From DASQDT01 sp036380435 (GTDB taxonomy: Bacteria > Acidobacteriota > Blastocatellia > Pyrinomonadales > Pyrinomonadaceae): 8,554 nucleotides of DNA. This document shows, piece after piece, positions 1 to 6,864 of the stretch (its first letter is position 1; each line of letters starts with the position of its first letter). The notes beneath the pieces were generated by a model, which did no database searches, was not told the DNA's origin, and saw only the letters and a program-made list of their open reading frames with translations. The translations under genes and the position numbers were made by a program. Location: positions 1 through 8,554 of the forward strand of contig DASVES010000084.1 in the NCBI GenBank assembly GCA_036380435.1, written 5' to 3'.

Positions 1-71
1 GCTCCGTCCGCACCTTCGGTCGCACGTGTCTCCATTTTCTTCCCTCGCTTGTGTGATAGGTGGCGTGTGCC

Positions 72-93
72 CCGCTCACGCCTTCGCGAGCGG
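72..93 (-). other. Short GC-rich hairpin spanning the stop codon of the ferredoxin-like gene
   Basis: Read on the minus strand, this stretch folds into a 9-bp stem (one G-U pair) with a 4-nt loop, and the TGA stop of the ferredoxin-like gene lies in its 3' arm. It could slow or end leftward transcription. No T-run follows it, so it is not a canonical intrinsic terminator. The remaining bases 1-71 show no gene or other recognisable signal. Confidence 0.3.
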
Positions 94-1029
94 ACTCGCC
101 GCACGCTCGACGCGGTAGTCGCCGAGCGCGTACTGTGTGACGCTGCGCTCCTCGCCCGCATGGCAGGTGATGACGTTGCGGAAGCTCGAATCGCCCCACG
201 TGATGAGCGCCTCGTGCAGCGCGGCCCCATCGGCGGTCTCGAACCTCACGCGCCGCGTCCGCTCGCCCTCGCGCGTCATCCCGCGCAGACGCAGGTCGTT
301 CACGCCCGCCAGCCCCGACTCCCGCCGGACGAAGAACTCCGCGGCCTGAACCGCGTTGGCGTAGCAGGCCCGCCCGCGGTAGTTCTCCAAAACCACGCGC
401 CCCCCCTCGTACTCGCCCAAAATTCTCCGGCCCGCTTCCTCCGTCACACGCGCGTAGAACAGGCCGTGCGGGAAGCAGACGAGGTTGGCGGCGAAACGGT
501 CGCCGCCGACGTGCGACGACTGCCACACGCTCGCGCCCGCGTGCCGGCGCAGAGATTTGAAGAGCGGATAGCCGAACTTCGCGCAGCACTTGTCGCGCCG
601 CCCGTGCGTGCAAACCAGAAAGAGCGGCCCCGTGGACAGGTCTGCGCCGGGCACCGCCGCGGCGGCGACGACCGTTGCGGCGTCGAAGCGCAGCAATTGC
701 TCATACTGCGTCAGCTCGAAGCGAGCGACCCACGGCGACCCCTCGGTCGTGCGGACGACAAAAAAACTGAAGGAGCTTTTGCGCGAGCGCGACTGCTGCT
801 TGATGAGAAGCACGCGCGAGCGCGGGATGATTTTCAGAAGCCCCGACAGGTGCGTCTTGACCACACGGGGCAGCGCGCTCATCTCCAGCGCCTTCGTCCC
901 CCACGCGAGCGGGTACTCGACGAGCATCCACACCTCGCCCCCCGAGGCCGTGCCGAACGTCTCCTCGCCGGCCGCCAGCGACAGCTCGGAGCAGTAGTAA
1001 AAGTGTCCGCCCATTCCCGTCTGAATCAT
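76..1029 (-). CDS. Sucrase/ferredoxin-like (Apd1/Aim32-type) thioredoxin-fold protein
   Basis: This is a 317-aa protein of the sucrase/ferredoxin-like family, which has a thioredoxin-like fold and in yeast Apd1 and Aim32 carries a [2Fe-2S] cluster held by two Cys and two His. The recognisable parts are an N-terminal YYCSELS segment (residues 11-17), a conserved VEYPLAWG block near 37-44, the FLVCTHGRRDKCCAKFG core (C140, C148, C149), and SSHVGGDRFAANLV (171-184). The C140-C149 and H173-to-177 spacings match the Apd1 ligand spacing, but position 177 is Asp where Apd1 has His. There is no signal peptide or membrane segment, so it is probably cytosolic. The ATG overlaps the stop of the upstream oxygenase gene as ATGA, and no clear Shine-Dalgarno is present, which points to translational coupling. 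The family assignment is firm. The electron-transfer role and the partner are inferred. An alternative start is Met6. Confidence 0.88.
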   Translation of the reverse strand: MIQTGMGGHFYYCSELSLAAGEETFGTASGGEVWMLVEYPLAWGTKALEMSALPRVVKTHLSGLLKIIPRSRVLLIKQQSRSRKSSFSFFVVRTTEGSPWVARFELTQYEQLLRFDAATVVAAAAVPGADLSTGPLFLVCTHGRRDKCCAKFGYPLFKSLRRHAGASVWQSSHVGGDRFAANLVCFPHGLFYARVTEEAGRRILGEYEGGRVVLENYRGRACYANAVQAAEFFVRRESGLAGVNDLRLRGMTREGERTRRVRFETADGAALHEALITWGDSSFRNVITCHAGEERSVTQYALGDYRVERAASPLAKA

Positions 1030-2297
1030 GCTTCGACCACCGCCGCCAGCCCGTGCTCGACAAGCTCGCCGACGAGCGCGCGCACCCTTTGTTCTTCAAC
1101 CCTTCCGACCGCGCCCTCGCACAACTCCGCGAGCGCGCACACGCGTCTTTCGGCGAGCGGGCCGAGCACCGCCAGCGCGCTTTCAGCGAAACGCCAGCGC
1201 CGCTTCAAACAGCGAAACTCGACGACCCCGCCTTCGACCTTGAACTCCACGGGGCGCGGCGGCGTCCAGCGCACGACCACGCCCGGCCCCGCCGGCAGCA
1301 GCTTGCGCGTCGCCGCCCACGGCAAACTGAGACGCGGACGCGGCAAGGCTGTCGCGTCCAGCTCCGCGAGGTAGATCGCCGCCGCGTCGTCGGCCCACTC
1401 TTCGAGAAGCGCCGCCTTCAGGGCTTCGGCGTGCGCCCGTTTCTCATCTGCCGAGGCCAGACGCGGCAGGTCGCGCCTGAACACTTCGTGCTGGCTCAGA
1501 CGCTCGGCGAGCCAGCGCGCGAGGTCAACGCCTGTGCGTTTATGCACGCCCACGGTGAGGTGGAGCGTCGGCTCGTCTAACGGAAGCGCGACGTGCCACC
1601 AGCCGCGCGGGATGTAGAGCAGATCGCCGTCTTCGAGCGTCTCCTCCCACACGGGTTCTCCAGCCGGCTCCGGCGTCACGTCGCGCTCGCCGGCGACGGG
1701 ACACACCCGCGTCTCGCCGTGGAGTCGCCAACGCTTGCGGCCCGACACTTGAAGGATGAAAACGTCGTGGTCGTCCCAGTGAAGATCGAAGCCGCGCGAG
1801 GTGCGCCAGCCGGCGTACACGTTGATCTGCACGCGCTCGTGAAAACGTAGCTCAAGGGTCTCGGCCAGCTCTTCGAGCGGCGCGTGGAGTTCGTCGGCGG
1901 CGTCGAGGACTAAGGTCGCGCCGTCGCGCAGGGCCGTGGTGAAGCCTGCGGGGAGGAGACGCGGCACCGCCGCGGGGCGGCCCGACGCGCCTCCGGCGTG
2001 GCGCAGATAAGTGTTCGTGGGGACGCGCGCGCCGTCTTTCATCAGACGCAGGCGCGGGTAGTCGAGCCGGTGCCGGCGCAGGATGTCGTTCAGGGCAGGC
2101 CACGGCAGCAGCGGGGCGAACTTCCCCGCCCCGCCCCTGACGTGTTTGAACGTCCGACCCCACGCGGAGTCGAGGAACTCCGCTGTCGATGCCGGCTCCA
2201 GAAGTTTTTCGAGGCTGTCGAAACTCACGCCTCTGCTGTGGAAGCTCACGCCTCTGCTATCGAAGCTCACGCCTCTAGCGGCCACGCACGCCGACAC
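1026..2297 (-). CDS. JmjC/cupin-domain Fe(II)/2-oxoglutarate oxygenase (Cupin_4 family, ribosomal oxygenase-like)
   Basis: This is a 423-aa protein if translated from GTG at 2297. The cupin core is clear: the HWDDHDVF motif at residues 173-180 supplies the first iron ligands (H173, D175), a GRKRWRL segment at 186-192 follows as in Cupin_4/JmjC ribosomal oxygenases, and PRGWWHVAL at 230-238 supplies the distal ligand H235. The region after about 250 would be the dimerisation and winged-helix part seen in RoxA/YcfD, NO66 and MINA53 relatives. Known relatives hydroxylate Arg or His in ribosomal proteins; the substrate here is unknown. The start is uncertain. In-frame GTG codons lie at 2297, 2285, 2270, 2249 and 2228, three of them inside a 21-bp repeat, and none has a well-placed Shine-Dalgarno. 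Family homology appears to begin only at the LEKLLEP segment (residues 29-35), so 2228 is the minimal sensible start. The 3' end overlaps the ferredoxin-like gene by 4 bp. Confidence 0.88.
   Translation of the reverse strand: MSACVAARGVSFDSRGVSFHSRGVSFDSLEKLLEPASTAEFLDSAWGRTFKHVRGGAGKFAPLLPWPALNDILRRHRLDYPRLRLMKDGARVPTNTYLRHAGGASGRPAAVPRLLPAGFTTALRDGATLVLDAADELHAPLEELAETLELRFHERVQINVYAGWRTSRGFDLHWDDHDVFILQVSGRKRWRLHGETRVCPVAGERDVTPEPAGEPVWEETLEDGDLLYIPRGWWHVALPLDEPTLHLTVGVHKRTGVDLARWLAERLSQHEVFRRDLPRLASADEKRAHAEALKAALLEEWADDAAAIYLAELDATALPRPRLSLPWAATRKLLPAGPGVVVRWTPPRPVEFKVEGGVVEFRCLKRRWRFAESALAVLGPLAERRVCALAELCEGAVGRVEEQRVRALVGELVEHGLAAVVEA
2214..2276 (-). repeat. Three tandem 21-bp repeats at the 5' end of the JmjC gene
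   Basis: Three head-to-tail 21-bp units lie at 2214-2234, 2235-2255 and 2256-2276 and differ at only a few positions. In the coding frame they give RGVSFDS, RGVSFHS and RGVSFDS, directly before the first family-conserved segment (LEKLLEP). Each unit contains an in-frame GTG preceded by AGAGGC, so the duplication multiplies possible initiation codons. The unit length is a multiple of three, so copy-number change keeps the frame. Confidence 0.85.
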
Positions 2298-2300
2298 CGT

Positions 2301-2612
2301 CTACTTGGCGTCGGTGGCGTCGGCGTCCTTCGTGGTCGTGCCGTCCATGTTGTCGCCGATGATGTCCATGGCGTCGGCGCTCTCGTCGGAGTTGTCGGTG
2401 TCGGCGCCGCCGTCGGCGAGGTCGCCCTTCTCCTCGGGGCCGTTGTCGTCGCCGGCGTCAGCATCACCGGCGTCGGTGTCGCCCGCGTCGGTGTCCTCGC
2501 CCATCGCCCGCAGGGGCGAGCCGCCGCCCTCGATTGGCTCGCTCGAAAGGAAAAGCCCCGACTCCTGTGACTCCTGCTCCTCGCCCCGGCCGGGGTTGAT
2601 CTGGTCTGCCAT
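2301..2612 (-). CDS. Small, highly acidic Asp-rich repeat protein, function unknown
   Basis: This is a 103-aa protein that I do not recognise. About 30 residues are Asp or Glu and only 5 are Lys or Arg, and there is no Cys, Trp or Tyr. An N-terminal part (residues 1-37, rich in Gln, Glu and Ser, with GLFLSSEPIEGG) precedes a DTDAGDTDAGDADAGDD run at 40-56 and further Asp-rich sequence to the end. It is probably disordered and soluble, with no signal peptide or membrane segment. The start is well supported by AGGAGG 9 nt upstream of the ATG. It is the first gene of the leftward set, and its UAG stop is in frame with the oxygenase gene, one codon before that gene's annotated GTG. It could be a stand-alone acidic protein, a substrate or partner of the oxygenase, or an N-terminal extension split off by one stop codon. 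Low-complexity composition makes database homology unreliable. Confidence 0.62.
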   Translation of the reverse strand: MADQINPGRGEEQESQESGLFLSSEPIEGGGSPLRAMGEDTDAGDTDAGDADAGDDNGPEEKGDLADGGADTDNSDESADAMDIIGDNMDGTTTKDADATDAK

Positions 2613-2621
2613 CTTCTGCTG

Positions 2622-2627
2622 CCTCCT
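2622..2627 (-). promoter_or_regulatory. Ribosome binding site AGGAGG of the acidic protein gene
   Basis: The minus strand reads AGGAGG, a full Shine-Dalgarno core, 9 nt before the ATG at 2612-2610. It is the best ribosome binding site in the window and the main support that this short, low-complexity frame is translated. Confidence 0.8.
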
Positions 2628-2653
2628 GATTGTGTTGTTGGAAAAGTGGCCTA

Positions 2654-2682
2654 AGCTTATTACGAGCGGGATGAAACGACAA
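2654..2682 (-). promoter_or_regulatory. Candidate leftward promoter of the acidic protein/JmjC/ferredoxin-like genes
   Basis: On the minus strand TTGTCG (2682-2677) and TAAGCT (2659-2654) are separated by 17 bp. Matches to the consensus are modest (4/6 and 3/6). The predicted RNA would start near 2647 and give a leader of roughly 35 nt before the ATG at 2612. Its placement is sensible, back to back with the rightward promoter, but the call rests on weak boxes. Confidence 0.3.
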
Positions 2683-2705
2683 GTGGCACTCCCCGCTGCA
2701 TTCGT

Positions 2706-2734
2706 GTGACAACGACGCCGCGCGCGGTTAGAAT
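2706..2734 (+). promoter_or_regulatory. Rightward sigma-70-type promoter of the treZ operon
   Basis: GTGACA at 2706-2711 (5/6 match to TTGACA) and TAGAAT at 2729-2734 (5/6 match to TATAAT) are separated by exactly 17 bp. Transcription would begin near 2741, about 40 nt before the treZ ATG. The -35 box covers the first codons of the longest possible treZ frame (GTG at 2706), which argues against that far-upstream start. Confidence 0.6.
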
Positions 2735-2762
2735 CCGACGCGAGCCTAATTCAAATCTAACC

Positions 2763-2766
2763 GGAG
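2763..2766 (+). promoter_or_regulatory. GGAG ribosome binding site candidate of treZ
   Basis: GGAG lies 5 nt before an in-frame TTG (2772) and 14 nt before the in-frame ATG (2781). The spacing is better for the TTG, whereas the start codon type favours the ATG. The two starts differ by only three residues. Confidence 0.45.
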
Positions 2767-2780
2767 CATCATTGCCAGCA

Positions 2781-4796
2781 ATGTCGGCGACGAAAGTTCG
2801 CAGGAGACTGCCCGTCGGGGCCGAGGTCGCGCCCGACGAGGGCGGCGTCCACTTCCGCGTGTGGGCGCCGCGACGCACGAAGGTCGAGGTCGTCGTCGAA
2901 TCGGGCGACGGCGTCGAGGGGGTGGAGCGCGGCGTCGTCGTGGCGGCCATCGAGTTGCAGCCCGAAGGCGGCGGCTATTTTTCCGCACCCGCGGGCGAGG
3001 CCCGAGACGGCTCGCTCTACCGCTTCCGGCTCGACGGCGACGACTCTTACCTCTACCCCGACCCCGCCTCGCGCTTCCAGCCGCGCGGGCCGCATGGCCC
3101 CTCGCGCGTCGTCGATCCCGCACAGTTCAAATGGACTGATGACGCTTGGCAAGGCCACGAACTCCGCGCTCAGGTCATCTACGAGCTGCACGTCGGCACC
3201 TTTACGCGCGAGGGCACGTGGGCCGCGGCCGCGCGCGAACTCGCGGAGCTGGCCGCGCTCGGCGTCACGCTCATCGAGGTGATGCCGGTCGCCGACTTTC
3301 CCGGTCGCTTCGGCTGGGGCTATGACGGCGTCAACCTGTTCGCCCCCACGCGTCTCTACGGCGAGCCGGACGACATGCGCCGCTTCGTCGATGAAGCGCA
3401 CCGCACGGGCCTCGCCGTCATCCTCGACGTGGTCTACAACCACCTCGGCCCTGACGGCAACTACCTCCGGCAATTCTCCGAAGACTACTTCACCGACCGT
3501 TACGTGACCGACTGGGGCGAGGCCATCAACTTCGACGGCCCCGGCTCCGAAGGCGTCCGCGAACTCTTCGTCGCCAACGCCGGCTACTGGATCGACGAGT
3601 TCCATCTCGACGGCCTGCGCCTCGACGCGACGCAGAACATCTACGACGCTTCGGGCGAGCACGTCCTCGCGGCCGTCACGCGGCGCGTGCGCGAGGCGGC
3701 GGGCGAGCGCGCGTCGATTGTCGTCGCCGAGAATGAGCCGCAGCACACGCGCCTCGTGCGCGCGCCCGAGCGCGGCGGCTACGGCATGGACGGCCTCTGG
3801 AACGACGACTTTCATCACAGCGCGATGGTCGCGCTCGCGGGCCGCGCCGAGGCTTATTACGCGGACTACCGCGGCACGCCGCAGGAGTTCATTTCGGCCT
3901 TGAAGTACGGCTACTTGTTCCAGGGCCAATATTACAAGTGGCAGCGGCAGCGGCGGGGAACGCCCGCTTTCGGCCTTCCGCCCGCCGTCTTCATCAACTT
4001 CATACAGAACCACGATCAGGTCTCGAACTCGGCGCGTGGCGAGCGCGCTCATCGGCTCTCCAGTCCCGGCCGTTACCGCGCGATGACGGCGCTGCTGCTC
4101 CTCGCCCCCTCGACGCCGATGCTCTTTCAGGGACAGGAGTTTGCCTCCTCCGCACCCTTCTATTTCTTCGCCGACCACAACGAGGAGCTGGCCCGCCTCG
4201 TTCGCAAGGGCCGTGTCGAGTTCCTCGCACAGTTCCGCAGCCTCGCGACGAAAGAGACGCGCGCGCACCTTCCACCGCCCGAAGACCTCGCGATCTTCGA
4301 GCGTTGCAAGCTCGACTTCTCCGAGCGCGTGCGCCACGCGCACGTCTACGAGATGCACCGCGACCTGCTGCGCCTGCGGCGCGAGGACGCCGTCTTCTCC
4401 GCGCAACTCCAGCGCGGCATCGACGGCGCGGTGCTCGGCGCGGAGGCGTTCGTCCTGCGCTTCTTCGACCCGCACGGCGACGATGGCGGCGGCGATGACC
4501 GCCTGCTCCTCGTCAACCTCGGCCCCGACCTCAACCTCAATCCCGCGCCCGAGCCGTTGCTCGCCCCTCCCGAGAACACCGTCTGGAGGACGCTCTGGTC
4601 GAGCGAGGAGCCGCGCTACGGCGGTGGGGGCACGCCGCCTCTGGAGACGCGCTACAACTGGATTCTGCCCGGCCACTCGGCCGTCGCCATGCGCCCGGCC
4701 CCGGCCGGCGAGACCTACGACCCGGCGCGCGGCGGCGACCTGATGAGCGAAGAGGAAGAGACGCGCACCGAGGCGATGAAGGGATGGGATAAATAA
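2781..4796 (+). CDS. treZ: Malto-oligosyltrehalose trehalohydrolase (GH13)
   Basis: TreZ hydrolyses the alpha-1,4 bond next to the terminal trehalosyl unit of maltooligosyl-trehalose, releasing trehalose; it acts with TreY in the cytoplasm. From ATG 2781 the protein has 671 aa. An N-terminal CBM48-like domain (RRLPVGAEVAPDEGGVHFRVWAPR, about residues 8-31, written here as RRLPVGAEV and VHFRVWAPR) leads into the GH13 barrel with IYELHVGTFT near 133-142, DVVYNHLGP near 216-224, nucleophile D282 in GLRLDATQ, acid/base E317 in VVAENE, and stabiliser D412 in IQNHDQVSN. The DATQNIYD continuation after the nucleophile favours TreZ over a glycogen branching enzyme. The protein is longer than many TreZ enzymes and carries an acidic tail of about 35 residues after the barrel's C-terminal domain (from about 636). 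A longer frame opens at GTG 2706, but this lies in the promoter. The debranching gene follows after 19 bp, indicating co-transcription. Confidence 0.9.
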   Translation: MSATKVRRRLPVGAEVAPDEGGVHFRVWAPRRTKVEVVVESGDGVEGVERGVVVAAIELQPEGGGYFSAPAGEARDGSLYRFRLDGDDSYLYPDPASRFQPRGPHGPSRVVDPAQFKWTDDAWQGHELRAQVIYELHVGTFTREGTWAAAARELAELAALGVTLIEVMPVADFPGRFGWGYDGVNLFAPTRLYGEPDDMRRFVDEAHRTGLAVILDVVYNHLGPDGNYLRQFSEDYFTDRYVTDWGEAINFDGPGSEGVRELFVANAGYWIDEFHLDGLRLDATQNIYDASGEHVLAAVTRRVREAAGERASIVVAENEPQHTRLVRAPERGGYGMDGLWNDDFHHSAMVALAGRAEAYYADYRGTPQEFISALKYGYLFQGQYYKWQRQRRGTPAFGLPPAVFINFIQNHDQVSNSARGERAHRLSSPGRYRAMTALLLLAPSTPMLFQGQEFASSAPFYFFADHNEELARLVRKGRVEFLAQFRSLATKETRAHLPPPEDLAIFERCKLDFSERVRHAHVYEMHRDLLRLRREDAVFSAQLQRGIDGAVLGAEAFVLRFFDPHGDDGGGDDRLLLVNLGPDLNLNPAPEPLLAPPENTVWRTLWSSEEPRYGGGGTPPLETRYNWILPGHSAVAMRPAPAGETYDPARGGDLMSEEEETRTEAMKGWDK

Positions 4797-4815
4797 TCGA
4801 GAAAGGGTGAGACGA

Positions 4816-6864
4816 ATGATCGAGCCGGTACGCAGAATCGTCTTCACGGAGGATGAGACGCACGACGACGAGCGCCTGCTCTCGCGCGAGTGGCTGGTGA
4901 CGAACGGCCTCGGCGGCTTCGCCTCCGGCTCCATCTCGGGCGTGCCCACGCGGCGTTACCACGGCCTCCTCATCGCGGCCCTGAGCGCGCCCCTCGGCCG
5001 CATCGTCATGCTCAATCACCTCTCCGAGCATGTCCGCTTCAGTGACGGCCGGCGCGTCCTCTTCGGCGGGCAGGAGCGTTCGGGCGGCAAGCTCCAACTG
5101 CCCGGCATCCACTATCTCAAGGAGTTCCGACTCGAAGCCGGCCTGCCCTTCTGGCGCTTCGAGGTGGACGGCTACCGCATCGAGAAGCGGGTGCTGCTGC
5201 CGCACATGCAGAACACGGTTCACGTCTCTTACAAACTTCTCGCGGGCGACGGCCCCGTGCGTCTCAAGCTTCGCCCGGCAGTGCAGTTCCGCCCGCTCGA
5301 AGCGCCGGTCGGCCAGCCGCACACGAAGTCGTACCACTTCTCGGCGGACGACCACCTGATGGAACTCTCCGGCGGCAGCGACGAATACCCGCCGCTCCGT
5401 CTGCGACTCTACGGCGAGCGCGCCACGCTCACGCTCCACAGCAAGAAGCTCTCGAACGTCTTCTATCGCGTCGAGCAGCGTCGCGGCTACGACCACACGG
5501 CCGAGCTTTACAGCCCCGGCTACTTTGGCGTCAGTCTCGACGTGGGGCAGGAGGCGACGCTCGTCGCCTCGACCGAGTCGTGGCAGACCGTCAACGCGCT
5601 CGCACCCGAGGAGGCGCTGCCCGCCGAGTTCGAGCGCCGCCGGCGTCTCGTCGCCGCCGCCCCGACGCCCGCGCGCGAAGGCTTCGCCGCTGAGTTAGTT
5701 CTCGCCGCCGACCAGTTCGTCATCACGCCGGCCGGCCGGCGCGAGGACGCCGCCCGCGCCCGCGCCTCCGGCGAGGAGGCCCGCTCCGTCATCGCCGGCT
5801 ATCACTGGTTCACCGACTGGGGCCGCGACACGATGATCAGCTTCGAGGGCTTGACGCTGACGACCGGGCGCCACCGCGAGGCCGAGTGGATTCTCCACAC
5901 CTTCGCCCACTACGTCCGCGACGGTCTCATCCCCAACATGTTCCCCGACGGCAGCAACGAGGGCCTCTATCACACCGCCGACGCCACGCTCTGGTACTTC
6001 CACGCCGTTGACCGCTACCTCCAAACTACCGGCGACCGCGTCACACTCGACATCCTCCTGCCCAAACTCCTCGACATCGTCGCGCACCACTTGAAGGGCA
6101 CGCGCTTCCGTATAGGCGTCGATGCCGCGGACGGACTGCTCCGTCAGGGCGAGGAGGGCTATCAGCTCACGTGGATGGACGCGAAGTGCGACGGCTGGGT
6201 GGTCACGCCGCGACGCGGCAAGGCCGTCGAAATCAACGCGCTCTGGTACAACGCGCTGCGTCTCACGGAAGGGTGGGTGCGCGAGACACAGGGCGAGGCG
6301 GCGGCGCGTCCCTTCCGGGAGCACGCCGAGCGCGCCTACGAATCTTTCAACCGGCGCTTCTGGTACGAAGAGGGCGCTCACCTCTACGACGTGGTGGATA
6401 CCGAAGGCGGCACGGACGACCCCGCCTGCCGCCCCAACCAACTCTTCGCCCTCTCGCTCCGCCACCCCGTCCTCGACCCCGCGCGCTGGGAGTCAGTGCT
6501 CACGGTCGTCCGCGACAAACTGCTCACGCCCGTGGGCCTTCGTTCGCTCTCGCCCGACCACCCCGAATATCATTCCAAGTATGACGGCGACCTGCGCGCG
6601 CGCGACGCCGCATATCATCAGGGCACCGTTTGGGGCTGGCTCATCGGCCCCTACGTGGACGCGTGGCTCCGCGTGCGCCCCAACGACCGCGCCGGCGCGC
6701 GCGCCCTGCTCGAAGGCTTCCGCGCGCATATGGACGAAGCCTGCATCGGCTCCATCAGCGAAGTCTTCGACGCCGAGCCGCCCTACACCGCCCGCGGCTG
6801 CGTCGCGCAGGCGTGGAGCGTGGCCGAAGTTTTAAGGTGCTGGGTGATGACATCGGAGAAGTGA
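4816..6864 (+). CDS. Glycogen debranching enzyme, amylo-alpha-1,6-glucosidase type (GH133-like)
   Basis: This 682-aa protein would hydrolyse alpha-1,6 branch points of glycogen or limit dextrins in the cytoplasm. The N-terminal beta-rich domain of bacterial and archaeal debranching enzymes is recognised by WLVTNGLGGFASGS (from W26) and PTRRYHGLL. The C-terminal alpha/alpha-barrel shows GYHWFTDWGRDTMISFEGL, IPNMFPDG, TADATLWYFHAVDRYL, LTWMDAK with likely general acid D455, VEINALWYNAL, HQGTVWGWLIGPYVDA, and GSISEVFDAEPPY with likely general base E649; these roles are by analogy with eukaryotic debranching-enzyme glucosidase domains. ATG 4816 is preferred over GTG 4807 because AAAGGG lies about 8 nt upstream of it. 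The gene is 19 bp after treZ. In many trehalose operons the debranching partner is the GH13 enzyme TreX, so this is a different family in that role. Its TGA stop falls inside the first unit of the downstream inverted repeat. Confidence 0.9.
   Translation: MIEPVRRIVFTEDETHDDERLLSREWLVTNGLGGFASGSISGVPTRRYHGLLIAALSAPLGRIVMLNHLSEHVRFSDGRRVLFGGQERSGGKLQLPGIHYLKEFRLEAGLPFWRFEVDGYRIEKRVLLPHMQNTVHVSYKLLAGDGPVRLKLRPAVQFRPLEAPVGQPHTKSYHFSADDHLMELSGGSDEYPPLRLRLYGERATLTLHSKKLSNVFYRVEQRRGYDHTAELYSPGYFGVSLDVGQEATLVASTESWQTVNALAPEEALPAEFERRRRLVAAAPTPAREGFAAELVLAADQFVITPAGRREDAARARASGEEARSVIAGYHWFTDWGRDTMISFEGLTLTTGRHREAEWILHTFAHYVRDGLIPNMFPDGSNEGLYHTADATLWYFHAVDRYLQTTGDRVTLDILLPKLLDIVAHHLKGTRFRIGVDAADGLLRQGEEGYQLTWMDAKCDGWVVTPRRGKAVEINALWYNALRLTEGWVRETQGEAAARPFREHAERAYESFNRRFWYEEGAHLYDVVDTEGGTDDPACRPNQLFALSLRHPVLDPARWESVLTVVRDKLLTPVGLRSLSPDHPEYHSKYDGDLRARDAAYHQGTVWGWLIGPYVDAWLRVRPNDRAGARALLEGFRAHMDEACIGSISEVFDAEPPYTARGCVAQAWSVAEVLRCWVMTSEK

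Noticed and set aside
49..1374. A 441-codon open frame on the plus strand opposite the ferredoxin-like and JmjC genes
   Set aside because: It runs across two well-supported minus-strand genes, is Arg/Ala-rich without motifs, and has no ribosome binding site. It is an antisense shadow of GC-rich codons.
2644..2690. Two AAGTGGC copies (2644-2650, 2681-2687) and a short AGTGGCACT palindrome in the divergent promoter region, as an operator
   Set aside because: The motifs are only 7-9 bp, have no further symmetry, and could easily occur by chance.
1998..2709. Two plus-strand frames opposite the acidic protein, one Ser/Pro-rich and one Val/Gly-rich
   Set aside because: They are antisense readings of the Asp-repeat region. 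The minus-strand frame has the AGGAGG site and a divergent promoter position, so it is preferred.
2769..4949. A 726-codon open frame on the minus strand opposite treZ
   Set aside because: Its length exceeds that of TreZ, but it mirrors the codons of a gene with clear GH13 motifs, has low-complexity Arg/Ala/Val/Glu-rich content and no recognisable domain. High GC content commonly leaves such antisense frames open.
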